Assembly (NCBI GenBank): GCA_963778845.1
Contig: CAVZVW010000005.1
Coordinates: 186,001-250,000, forward strand
From: CAVZVW01 sp963778845
GTDB lineage: Bacteria; Actinomycetota; Actinomycetes; Actinomycetales; Kineosporiaceae
DNA length: 64,000 nucleotides
Reading direction: 5' to 3'
Below, piece after piece: positions 1 to 9,677 of the stretch. Position 1 is the first letter of the stretch. The number at the start of each line of letters is the position of its first letter. The position numbers and the translations under genes are program-made. The notes below the pieces were generated by a model. It saw only the letters and a list, made by a program, of their open reading frames with translations. It was not told the origin of the DNA and made no database searches.

Positions 1-322
1 CCTGCCACCAGATGCCCGCCGGCTCGAGGATGTCCGTGACAGGGGCGCCCACGCGGCGTCCCCCCAGGGTCTCCAGCAGGGCGACATGCGCGGGCACGTC
101 GGGCGGGTGGACGTCGAGGTGCACCCGGTTCTTGCCGCCCCTGTCCTCCGGGACGCGTTGGAGCACGAGCACCGGCCCAGCCGGCCGATCACCCGCCGGC
201 ACCAGCACCTCGTAGCCGGGCAGGCTCCCCGAGTGCTGGTAGCCGAGCGCGCCCTCCCAGAAAGCCACGATCGCGGCTGGGTCCACCGAGTCGATGACGA
301 CGGACAGACGCAGCTCAGTCAC
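1..322 (-). CDS. VOC/glyoxalase-like domain protein (partial, C-terminus outside window)
   Basis: Only the first 107 residues are visible because the window begins inside the gene. The GTG start gives VTELRLSVVIDSVDP, then AFWEGALGY and, further on, KNRVHLDVHP. This is the usual pattern of glyoxalase-like VOC proteins, small metal-dependent enzymes or binding proteins with very varied substrates. The VOC protein at 23623-24054 has the same layout (AFWAVALDY, then KNRVHLDLNA), so the two are probably paralogues. It lies downstream of mmsA on the same strand. No substrate can be named. The family assignment is good; the start is reasonable but no strong ribosome site precedes it. Confidence 0.75.
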   Translation of the reverse strand, partial: MTELRLSVVIDSVDPAAIVAFWEGALGYQHSGSLPGYEVLVPAGDRPAGPVLVLQRVPEDRGGKNRVHLDVHPPDVPAHVALLETLGGRRVGAPVTDILEPAGIWWQ

Positions 323-373
323 CGCCGAAGTATGCACGCACCCGCGTGTCGGGTAACTTCTGGCCGCGACGGG

Positions 374-391
374 CCGGGCCGCCGCGCCCGG
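374..391 (-). terminator. GC-rich stem-loop after mmsA
   Basis: CCGGGC (374-379) and GCCCGG (386-391) can pair around a 6-base loop, 20 bases past the mmsA stop. There is no T-run, so it would be a weak or factor-assisted terminator. Confidence 0.35.
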
Positions 392-410
392 AAGGGTCCA
401 CTCATCGGGC

Positions 411-1919
<1,509 letters not shown>

Positions 1920-2012
1920 CCTGCCGCCCCTCGGCGGGATCGCGACCCAGCACTTCGTCAGACTGTGCTGTCGGATCCGACAGTTCGTCGCTCGGCCGCC
2001 TCACGTCGTCGC

Positions 2013-3461
2013 CTAGGAGTCGAAGCCCAGCCCGAAGCGGTCCAGCGTGCGCAGCCAGGCGTTGCGCCGCCCTTGGTTGGCATCGGCGGCGGCGATGCTG
2101 CGCCGCGTCAGCTGGATACCGGCCCAACGCAACGGCTCCGGCGGGAAGGGCAACGGCTTCGTGCGCACCATCTCCAGGCGGGTGCGCTCGGTGTCGCGAC
2201 CGTCCACGAGGTCCAGGGCGACGGCCGCCCCGAAGCGCGATGCACCCACCCCGAGTCCCGTGTAGCCCTGCACCGACGCCACCTTGCCGCCCATGGCACG
2301 TGCCCAGAAGGCGCTGAAGCGGGTGCACGTGTCGATCGCGCCCGCCCAGACGTGGCTGAACCGCACGCCGCTCAGCTGCGGGAAGGTCCGGAGGAAGTTC
2401 TGGGCGAGGGTCTGCTCGGTCTGCGGTCGCCGGCTGCGCCGCGCCGACAGGTCCGAGCCGAAGTAGTAGAGCGCGTCGTAGCCTCCCCAGAGCACGCGGC
2501 CGTCCGGCGTCAGCCGGTAGTAGTGGAACTGGTTCCCGGCGTCGGAGACCCCCTCGCCACCGGCCCAGCCCAGCGCGGTGCGCTGCTGCCCGGTGAGGGG
2601 CTCGGTGGCCAGCACGTGGTCCCACACGGGGACGATGAACGGGCGCACCAGGGGCAGCGGGGAGGGGAACGCGTTCGTCCCCAGCACCACCCTGCGGGCC
2701 CGTACCCGCCCCGAGGCGGTGTCCAGCCGCACGGCGTCGCCCTCGTCGGCCATCGCCAGCACGCGGGTGCCTTCGTGGACGCGCACTCCGCACGACTGCG
2801 CCGCCGCGGCCAGTCCCCAGACCAGGCGGGCCGGGTTGACCAGCGCCGTGCCGCGCCGGTCGAGCAGGCCCGCGACGTAGGTGGGCGAAGCCAGGTGCGC
2901 GCGGGTCTCGTCGGCGTCCAGCAGCTCGAGGTCCTCCCCCAGCGAGGCGGCGCTGGCATGGAGCTCGCGCAGGTGCTCGGTCTGCCAGTCGGCCACCGCG
3001 ACGCTCAGCTCTCCGCTGCGCCGGAAGTCGCAGTCGACGCTGTGGCGCCCCACGGCGTCCTCGATCTCGTCGAGGTTCTGTGCTCCGAGGCGCAGCAGGG
3101 TCGGCATGTCCGCCGGCCAGCGTTCCAGCCCGTTGCCGAGGCCGTGCGTCAGGCTCGCGGAGCAGAAGCCCCCGTTGCGCCCGCTGCCCGCCCAGCCGAG
3201 CGTGGCAGCCTCGAGCAGCACGACCGAGCGCCCGGGGTCCGCCTCGGCCGCGAGCAACGCGGCCCACAGCCCCGTGAACCCCCCACCCACGACCGCCAGG
3301 TCGACGCTGAGATCCCCGTCGAGCGGCGGGCGCGCCGCCGGGCGGGCGTCGTCGTCGAGCCAGAGCGGGACGGCGCGCGCACCGGCGAGAGCTCCCTGGG
3401 CCAGGGCGGCGAGCTCTCCGGCCGAGACGCGCGTCGACCCATCCGGTCTCGCGGGGGTCAC
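2013..3461 (-). CDS. FAD-dependent amine oxidoreductase of the DAO family (PuuB-like)
   Basis: This 482-residue flavoprotein has an N-terminal dinucleotide-binding motif AVVGGGFTGLWAA near residue 45 and GSGRNGGFCSA, as in DAO-family oxidases such as gamma-glutamylputrescine oxidase. The C-terminal SVQGYTGLGVGAS is the second FAD contact. It probably oxidises an amine brought in by the adjacent transporter to the aldehyde, releasing ammonia and peroxide; the exact substrate is inferred from context only. Its GTG start overlaps the potC stop by four bases (GTGA), so it is the last gene of the potDABC operon and probably translationally coupled. A homologue with the same LW-xx-D leader sits at 15712-17163. 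Confidence 0.85.
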   Translation of the reverse strand: MTPARPDGSTRVSAGELAALAQGALAGARAVPLWLDDDARPAARPPLDGDLSVDLAVVGGGFTGLWAALLAAEADPGRSVVLLEAATLGWAGSGRNGGFCSASLTHGLGNGLERWPADMPTLLRLGAQNLDEIEDAVGRHSVDCDFRRSGELSVAVADWQTEHLRELHASAASLGEDLELLDADETRAHLASPTYVAGLLDRRGTALVNPARLVWGLAAAAQSCGVRVHEGTRVLAMADEGDAVRLDTASGRVRARRVVLGTNAFPSPLPLVRPFIVPVWDHVLATEPLTGQQRTALGWAGGEGVSDAGNQFHYYRLTPDGRVLWGGYDALYYFGSDLSARRSRRPQTEQTLAQNFLRTFPQLSGVRFSHVWAGAIDTCTRFSAFWARAMGGKVASVQGYTGLGVGASRFGAAVALDLVDGRDTERTRLEMVRTKPLPFPPEPLRWAGIQLTRRSIAAADANQGRRNAWLRTLDRFGLGFDS

Positions 3462-4306
3462 AGCTTGGTGCGCCCGCGCACCGACTGTCCGACCAGCACG
3501 ATCGTGAGCGCGAGGAAGAACATGAAAGCACCGATCACGTACGCCTGAGCGGGGATCCCGCGCTGTGCCGAGACGTAGACGAACTTCGGGAAGGTGTTCA
3601 CGTTGCCGGAGTTGAAGGCAGTGATGATGTAGTCGTCGAAGGACAGGCTGAACGCCAGCAGAGCGGCGCCGGCGATGCCCGGTGCGACGAGGGGGAACGT
3701 GATGCGCCGGAACGTCTCGTAGCTGTTGGCGTACAGGTCGGCCGCCGCCTGCTCCAGGCGCGGGTCGAGGCTGGCGATGCGAGCCTTTACCGCCACGACC
3801 ACGAAGCTGATGCAGAACATGACATGGGCGATGATGATCGTCGTCATCCCCAGCGGCACCTTGAGGTTCAGGAACAGCGACAGCAGCGACGCCGCCAAGA
3901 CCACCTCCGGTGTGGCCATCGGCAGGAAGATCACCAGGTTGGTGCTGGCCCGGCCGCGGAACCTGTGGCGCGCCAGCGCGAACGCGATCATCGTGCCGAG
4001 CACCGTGGCGATGAACGTGGCCGTCAGGCCGATCTTGAGGCTGTTCCCCACCGCGTTGCACACGTCCGGTGCCCCGCACGGGTTCTTCCAGTTGTCGAGG
4101 GTGAACCCGCGCCACGTGAGGTTGGAGCGGCCGGGGATGTTGAACGAGAAGACCGTGATGTAGGCGATCGGCAGGAACAGGTAGGTGAACGCCAGCACGC
4201 TGTAGATGCGCAGGGCGTTGCGCTCGAGCCAGCGCCGGGCGCGCCAGGCGAGTGTCGGCGAGGAGGAGGGAGTGCGGCTGGCCCGATGGGCCGCGACGCT
4301 GGTCAC
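3458..4306 (-). CDS. potC: Spermidine/putrescine ABC transporter permease PotC
   Basis: This 282-residue inner-membrane permease has about six hydrophobic segments, starting with YSVLAFTYLFLPIAYITVFS. The cytoplasmic loop that contacts the ATPase reads LEQAAADLYANSYETFRRI, the family's EAA motif. SLSFDDYIITAFNSG near the C-terminus is strongly PotC-like. It would pair with PotB and PotA to import polyamines delivered by PotD. The GTG start overlaps the potB stop by four bases, and its own stop overlaps the FAD oxidase start by four, so the genes are tightly coupled. It is intact. Confidence 0.93.
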   Translation of the reverse strand: MTSVAAHRASRTPSSSPTLAWRARRWLERNALRIYSVLAFTYLFLPIAYITVFSFNIPGRSNLTWRGFTLDNWKNPCGAPDVCNAVGNSLKIGLTATFIATVLGTMIAFALARHRFRGRASTNLVIFLPMATPEVVLAASLLSLFLNLKVPLGMTTIIIAHVMFCISFVVVAVKARIASLDPRLEQAAADLYANSYETFRRITFPLVAPGIAGAALLAFSLSFDDYIITAFNSGNVNTFPKFVYVSAQRGIPAQAYVIGAFMFFLALTIVLVGQSVRGRTKL

Positions 4307-5218
4307 AGCAGCTCCTCGGTTCCGGCGCGCTGGATGTAGAAGAACACCAGCACGAGGATGGCACCCATGAGGATGAACGACAGCGCCGCCGCGGTCGGGT
4401 AGTCGACGATCCGGAAGAACCGGCTCTCGATCACGTTGCCGATCATCTGGGTGCGCACCGTCGCCCAGCAGCGAGGCGTTGACGTAGTCGCCCGCTGCCG
4501 GGATGAACGTCAGGAGCGTGCCCGCGACGACGCCGGGAAGGGACAGCGGGAACGTCACCTTGCGCAACACGGTCCAGCCGTTGGCGTAGAGGTCGCCGCC
4601 GGCCTCCTGCAGGCGCGGGTCGATGCGTTCGAGGCTGGCGTAGAGCGGCAGCGTCATGAACGGCAGGAAGTTGTACGTGATCCCTGCCACGACGGCGATG
4701 GCGCTCGCGGTGACTGTGGCGTCGGAGGGGATCGCGTGGAGGAACTTCATGGTGCGCACGACGAACCCCTCGTCGGCGAGGATCTGGCGCCAGGCGATCG
4801 TGCGCAGGACGAAGCTGGTGAAGAACGGCGCCACGACGAGCACGAGAAGCAGGTTGCGGTACCGCCCCGCCTTGAAGGCGATCATGTACGCCAGCGGGTA
4901 GGAGATGAGCAGCGCGAGGAGCGTCGCGATGCCGGCGTAGACGAACGAGCGTCCGAACTGCACGTAGTACTGCTTGACCGCGTCGACGTAGTTGGCCAGG
5001 TGGAACGTCTGCTCGAACGCGCCCACGCCGCCACCGGCGACGGGGGTCTGGGTCGACATCGACAGCAGGGCCAGGATCGGCACGAGAAAGAAGAGGGTCA
5101 GCCAGAGCATTCCCGGCAGGAGCAGCACGTACGGCGTGAGCTTGCGACCGCGACGAGGGGGCGCGGGGGTGGCGGCGCCGGGGGCGCCGCCACCCTGCAC
5201 GGCAGAGGCGATGGCCAT
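4303..5218 (-). CDS. potB: Spermidine/putrescine ABC transporter permease PotB (frameshifted in this sequence)
   Basis: About 304 residues once corrected. It opens MAIASAVQGGG, has a first membrane span at PYVLLLPGMLWLTLFF, and an ATPase-contact loop LQEAGGDLYANGWTVLRKV. At about 4461-4463 the frame breaks. Upstream reads GDYVNASLLG; removing one base restores TVRTQMIGNVIESRFF and a clean last span ending AGTEELL at 4303. The GTGA overlap with potC is kept only in the corrected frame, which argues for an error in the sequence rather than a decayed gene. If the shift is real, the last membrane span is lost and the importer would fail. Four bases separate it from the potA stop. Confidence 0.85.
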
Positions 5219-5222
5219 GAGG

Positions 5223-6374
5223 TCAGCTCGCCCCCGCACCGACGGGGATGTCGTCGATCTCGACCCCGGCCATCGCGTCGCCGGCCAGCCCGAACGTGTG
5301 CGCAGGCTCCCAGGACAGCGAGACAGACGAGCCCACGGGGTAGAGCCCGCCGACGCCGAGGTTCTGGGCGAAGACGGTGAGGTCCTGACCCCACGGCATC
5401 CGGACCAGGTACTGGGTCGACACGCCCATGAAGCTGGCGTCCACGACCACCCCGCTCGGCAGCAGGTTCCGGCCCGGCTGGGCCGCCGTACCGCCCGGAA
5501 GGAGGTGGATCTTCTCCGGCCGGACGCCCACGAGCATGTCGGTGTCGGTGGAGGTGACCCGGGAGACGGGCACGACGATGGTGTTGCCGTGGCAGTCGGC
5601 GGCCACCTGGTCATCGGAGGAGCTGGAGCGCCGTCCCGTGATCAGGTTGGACTGCCCGAGGAAGTTCGCCACGAACGTCGTCCGCGGCGACTCGTACAGC
5701 TCGGCCGGGGAGCCGAGCTGCTCGATGTGCCCGGCGTTCATCACGGCCACGGTGTCGGCCATGGTCATGGCCTCCTCCTGGTCGTGCGTGACGTGGACGA
5801 ACGTGATGCCCACCTCGGTCTGGATGCGCTTGAGCTCGATCTGCATCTGGCGGCGCAGCTTGAGGTCCAGCGCCCCGAGCGGCTCGTCGAGCAGCAGCAC
5901 CTTGGGACGGTTGACGACCGCCCTGGCCAGAGCGATGCGCTGCTGCTGCCCGCCGGACAGCTGCGACGGCTTGCGCCGCGCGAGGTGACGCAGCTCGACC
6001 AGGTCCAGAGCCTCCTCCACCTTGGTCTTGACATCCTTCTCGCCGCGTCGACGCAACCCGAACGCGACGTTCTCGAAGACGTCGATGTGCGGGAACAGGG
6101 CGTAGTTCTGGAAGACGGTGTTCACCGGACGCCGGTACGGCTTGGCGTACGTGACGTCGAGGTCACCCAGGGCGATCGCGCCACCCGTCGGCTCCTCCAG
6201 GCCCGCGATCATGCGCAGGGTCGTGGTCTTGCCGCAGCCGGAGGGACCCAGCAGGGCGAAGAACGAGCCCTGCGGGATCGTCAGGGTGAGGTCGTCGACC
6301 GCGACGAAGGTGCCGAAGCGTTTCGTGACGTTCTGCAGCCGCAGGTCGCCGCCGCTGGGTGGCCTGTCCGCCAT
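5223..6374 (-). CDS. potA: Spermidine/putrescine ABC transporter ATP-binding protein PotA
   Basis: This 383-residue ATPase energises the importer. Walker A is GPSGCGKTT near residue 43, the Q-loop is in VFQNYALFPH, the signature is LSGGQQQR, Walker B is VLLLDEPLGALD, and the H-loop is HVTHDQEEAM. A C-terminal TOBE-type regulatory domain follows (VGVRPEKIHLLPGG). Length and order match PotA. Its ATG shares one base with the potD stop (TGATG), which suggests re-initiation by ribosomes finishing potD. Confidence 0.95.
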   Translation of the reverse strand: MADRPPSGGDLRLQNVTKRFGTFVAVDDLTLTIPQGSFFALLGPSGCGKTTTLRMIAGLEEPTGGAIALGDLDVTYAKPYRRPVNTVFQNYALFPHIDVFENVAFGLRRRGEKDVKTKVEEALDLVELRHLARRKPSQLSGGQQQRIALARAVVNRPKVLLLDEPLGALDLKLRRQMQIELKRIQTEVGITFVHVTHDQEEAMTMADTVAVMNAGHIEQLGSPAELYESPRTTFVANFLGQSNLITGRRSSSSDDQVAADCHGNTIVVPVSRVTSTDTDMLVGVRPEKIHLLPGGTAAQPGRNLLPSGVVVDASFMGVSTQYLVRMPWGQDLTVFAQNLGVGGLYPVGSSVSLSWEPAHTFGLAGDAMAGVEIDDIPVGAGAS

Positions 6375-7639
6375 CAGACGCCCAGCACCTTCTGGAACTT
6401 GGTGTTGAAGTCGGTCTCCTCCGCCGGCTCGAGCGTGCGGAACGCGTACACCTTGGACAGGTCGGCGGCCGAGGGGAAGATCGAGGTGTTGCCCACCAGC
6501 GTGGGGTCGATGGCCTGCATGGCCTCCTTGGCACCCTTGACCGGGCAGATGTAGTTCACGTACGCGGCGACCTTCGCGGCCACGACCGGGTCGTAGTAGT
6601 AGTTCATGAGGATCTCGGCGTTCTTCTTGTGCGGCGAGCCGATCGGCACCATGAGGTTGTCGCTCCAGAGCATGCCGCCCGGGTCCGGGATCGCGAAGGT
6701 CCACTTGGGCTTGTCTGGCTTGGCGTTCTCGAAGTTCAGCTGGGTGATGTCCCCGGACCAGGCGATGACGGCCAGGGCGTCCTCGGAGATCAGGTCCTCC
6801 TTGTAGGAGTTGCCCTTGACCTGGCGGATCTGCCCGTTGTTCAGCTGCTTCTCCAGCTCGGCGACGGCGGCGTCGTACTTGTCGGCGCCGAACGGCTTCG
6901 AGGGGTCGTTGCCCTGGTCGAGCATGATCAGGCCGATGGTGTCGCGCATCTCCGAGAGCACCTCGACGCGGCCCTTCAGCTCGGGCTTCCACAGGTCGGA
7001 GATCGTGTGGATGCCGGCGGGCACCTTGTTGTTGTTCCAGGCGACGCCCGTGTAGCCCGACTGCCAGGTCATGGAGTAGTTGCGGCCCTTGTCGTAGTCG
7101 ACGTTGGCCAGGTTGTCCAGGATGTTCTTGCCGTTGGGGATGTTCGCCTTGTCGAGCTTCTGCGTGTAGCCCTGACCGATGACGCGCGAGGCCATCCAGT
7201 CGGTGAGGACGATGATGTCCTTGCCGATGTCCTGCCCGTTCTTGAGCTGGCCCTGGATCTTGCCGTAGTAGCTGTCGTTGTCCTCGATGTCCTCGCTGTA
7301 CGTGGCCTTGATCCCCGTCTGCTTCTGGAACTCCTCCAGCGTCGGGTAGGTCTTGGTCTTGTCGTCGTAGTCGAGGTAGAGGGTCCAGTTCGCCCAGTTC
7401 ACGATCTTCTCGGTGTCGGACCTGTCCACCGCGGGCGTGGGCTTGGCGGCGCCGCTCGGTGTGGCGGAGCCACCCGTGCCGCCGCCCGTCGAGGACGAGC
7501 CCGAGGTGCCGCACGCGGCGAGGAACGCCCCCACCCCGAGCGCTCCCACCCCCCCGAGCATCGATCGGCGCGACAGTTGCATGACCCGCACGAGCTCGGC
7601 CTCTTGCGGCGTGAGCTTGGGACGCTGGGGCCTGGTCAT
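6374..7639 (-). CDS. potD: Polyamine ABC transporter substrate-binding lipoprotein PotD
   Basis: This solute-binding protein of about 421 residues is the first gene of the operon. The N-terminus has a twin-arginine-like SRRSMLGG and a lipobox LAAC, so it should be exported and lipid-anchored outside the membrane. The mature protein starts with a Ser/Gly/Thr-rich linker, then VNWANWTLYLDYDD, as in PotD/PotF proteins that bind putrescine or spermidine. DLISEDALAVIAWSGD is also characteristic. The ATG at 7639 has AAAGGA upstream; a TTG one codon earlier is less likely. Substrate choice between putrescine, spermidine and another cation cannot be read from sequence. Confidence 0.92.
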   Translation of the reverse strand: MTRPQRPKLTPQEAELVRVMQLSRRSMLGGVGALGVGAFLAACGTSGSSSTGGGTGGSATPSGAAKPTPAVDRSDTEKIVNWANWTLYLDYDDKTKTYPTLEEFQKQTGIKATYSEDIEDNDSYYGKIQGQLKNGQDIGKDIIVLTDWMASRVIGQGYTQKLDKANIPNGKNILDNLANVDYDKGRNYSMTWQSGYTGVAWNNNKVPAGIHTISDLWKPELKGRVEVLSEMRDTIGLIMLDQGNDPSKPFGADKYDAAVAELEKQLNNGQIRQVKGNSYKEDLISEDALAVIAWSGDITQLNFENAKPDKPKWTFAIPDPGGMLWSDNLMVPIGSPHKKNAEILMNYYYDPVVAAKVAAYVNYICPVKGAKEAMQAIDPTLVGNTSIFPSAADLSKVYAFRTLEPAEETDFNTKFQKVLGV

Positions 7640-7745
7640 CAAGTGGTCCTTTCCTGCCGGGCCTACCTGGCCAGCGGCTGTATGACGGGTGGTGCGGACG
7701 GGTGGTGCGTGCGAACAGGGTGGTCGGCGGTGGCGCCGTGTTGCG

Positions 7746-9311
7746 TCAGGCTCCGGTGAAGACTGTGCGATGCCAGCCCTTACGGGAGGTGGCGGTGATG
7801 TCGGACATCACGTGCTTGACGACCGTGTACTCCTCGAGGGCGTACACGCTCATGTCCTTGCCGAAGCCGGAGGCCTTCAACCCGCCGTGCGGCATCTCGC
7901 TGATGATCGGGATGTGGTCGTTGATCCAGACGCAACCGGCGCGGATCTCGCGTGCGGCGCGCTGGGCCCGGAACACGTCGCGGGTCCAGGCCGAGGCGGC
8001 GAGCCCGTACACGGTGTCGTTGGCGAGGTCGATGCCCTCGTCGTCGGTGTCGAAGGCCACGACGGCGAGCACCGGCCCGAACACCTCCTCACGCACGATC
8101 TCGGCCTCGGGGGGAAGACCCGCCACGAGCGTCGGCTCGTAGTAGGCACCCCGCGCCAGGTCACCGGCAGGTGAACGGCCGCCGCACACGATACGTGCCC
8201 CGGCCGATCGCGCACGCTCGACGAACCCGGCCACCCGGTCACGGTGGCGCAGCGAGATCAGCGGCCCCTGGTCGGTGGCGGGGTCCATCGGGTCACCCAG
8301 CCGCACGCCGGCCATCAGGTCGGCGACTCCCGCGACGAAGGCGTCGAGCAGGGACTCGTGCACGACCGCCCGTGTGGCCGCCGTGCAGTCCTGGCCGGAG
8401 TTGATCAGAGCGGCGGCGACCGCGCCGTGCACGGCTGCCTCGAGGTCGGCGTCGTCGAACACGAGGAACGGCGCCTTGCCGCCGAGCTCGAGGTGCACGC
8501 GCTTGGCCGTCGCAGCGGCCGTCGCCATCACGTGACGCCCGACGGCGGAGGATCCGGTGAAGGACACCATGTCCACGCCAGGGTGCCCCACGAGGGCCTG
8601 CCCGGCCACCGGTCCGCTGCCGGTGACGACGTTGACCACACCGTCAGGGATCCCCGCGTCTCGGCACGCCTGCGCCATCATGAGCGCGGTCAGCGGCGTC
8701 AGCTCGCTGGGCTTGAGCACGATGGTGTTCCCGGCTGCCACGGCCGGAAGGATCTTCCAGGCCGCCATCTGCAGGGGGTAGTTCCACGGGGCGATCGAGC
8801 CGACAACGCCCACTGCCTCGCGGCGTGTCATGGAGGTGTGGTCGGTGGAGTACTCGCCCGTGGCGCGCCCCTCGAGCAGCCGGGCGGCTCCTGCGAAGAA
8901 GCTGGTGTTGTCGACCGTGCCTGGCACGTCGAACTGCGAGGAGAGCCGGATCGGCTTGCCGGTCTGGCGGGTCTCGACGCGGGCCAGGTCGTCGCTGCGC
9001 GCCTCGAGAAGCGCGGCGAGCCGGTGCAGGGCGCTCGACCGCTCGACCGGGGTGGCGCCCGACCATTGTGGCAGGGCCGCCCGCGCGGCGGCCACGGCGT
9101 CGTCCACGTCCGCCTCGCCGGCCAGGTCCATGGTCACGACGACCTCGGCGGTCGCCGGGTCGACGACGTCCCACTGCTCCCCCGAGCGGCCCCGCGCTGG
9201 GCGGCCGGCGACCCACGAGAAGCCGCTCCTGCGTCCGGGGCCGCCAGCGCCGTCAGGAGGGGCCCACGGCGCGGCGGTCGCGACGTCGGTCGCCTCGATG
9301 CCAGTGGTCAC
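7746..9311 (-). CDS. Aldehyde dehydrogenase, gamma-aminobutyraldehyde type
   Basis: This NAD(P)-dependent aldehyde dehydrogenase has 521 residues. It has the cofactor segment APWNYPLQMAAWKILPAVAAG, LELGGKAPFLVFDDAD with the general-base glutamate, and the nucleophile in SGQDCTAATR near residue 308. SGQDC or AGQDC is typical of aminobutyraldehyde and betaine-aldehyde dehydrogenases. In this context it would oxidise 4-aminobutanal made by the FAD oxidase or aminotransferase to GABA. The GTG at 9311 is chosen because AGGAGG lies just upstream; the reading frame is open further upstream. It is 106 bases from potD on the same strand and divergent from pucR. The gene at 11426-12871 is a second copy of the same type. 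Confidence 0.88.
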   Translation of the reverse strand: MTTGIEATDVATAAPWAPPDGAGGPGRRSGFSWVAGRPARGRSGEQWDVVDPATAEVVVTMDLAGEADVDDAVAAARAALPQWSGATPVERSSALHRLAALLEARSDDLARVETRQTGKPIRLSSQFDVPGTVDNTSFFAGAARLLEGRATGEYSTDHTSMTRREAVGVVGSIAPWNYPLQMAAWKILPAVAAGNTIVLKPSELTPLTALMMAQACRDAGIPDGVVNVVTGSGPVAGQALVGHPGVDMVSFTGSSAVGRHVMATAAATAKRVHLELGGKAPFLVFDDADLEAAVHGAVAAALINSGQDCTAATRAVVHESLLDAFVAGVADLMAGVRLGDPMDPATDQGPLISLRHRDRVAGFVERARSAGARIVCGGRSPAGDLARGAYYEPTLVAGLPPEAEIVREEVFGPVLAVVAFDTDDEGIDLANDTVYGLAASAWTRDVFRAQRAAREIRAGCVWINDHIPIISEMPHGGLKASGFGKDMSVYALEEYTVVKHVMSDITATSRKGWHRTVFTGA

Positions 9312-9677
9312 CCGGCCTCCTTCTGCTCGCCGCCACACTGTATGGGGCGGCGATGGCTCTCCCATCCGGGGCAAGACGGACGGCAGAGCGCGGCGAACCC
9401 GACCATGGCGGCGCGTGCCGTCACGGGTTGGGATACTGACACGCGGGGCGACAGGACTCAAGGCGGCCCCATTGATTTCGTCGGTCTGCACGCCTGTAGC
9501 AACGAATTCGTTATCAACGGATACCGGGCGCCGCTGGGAAGGACCGTGCTACCAGCCTCGCACGACGCTTTGTCACCACGGTGCGCTCACAACTGAGTGC
9601 GCAGCGTGTGCAACTCGGGGCGAACCACCGCGGGACACCCCATGCACGGCGGGTCGTGCAACCGACACACTGTCAGC
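9312..9677. promoter_or_regulatory. Divergent promoter region between aldehyde dehydrogenase and pucR
   Basis: These 366 bases hold no credible gene. Bases 9470-9520 are clearly richer in A and T than the surroundings and include the perfect 12-base palindrome AACGAATTCGTT at 9501-9512. This is where operators for the PucR or Lrp regulators would be expected. No sigma-70-like pair could be assigned with confidence. Confidence 0.55.
9501..9512. promoter_or_regulatory. 12-bp perfect palindrome, candidate operator
   Basis: AACGAATTCGTT is its own reverse complement and lies in the AT-rich part of the divergent promoter, about 190 bases upstream of the dehydrogenase start and 165 upstream of pucR. 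Palindromes of this size often bind dimeric regulators; which one is unknown. Confidence 0.4.

Noticed and set aside
4303..5218. potB as a true pseudogene or programmed frameshift
   Set aside because: One base restores the protein and the overlap with potC; no slippery sequence or downstream structure was seen, and other essential genes show the same kind of break.
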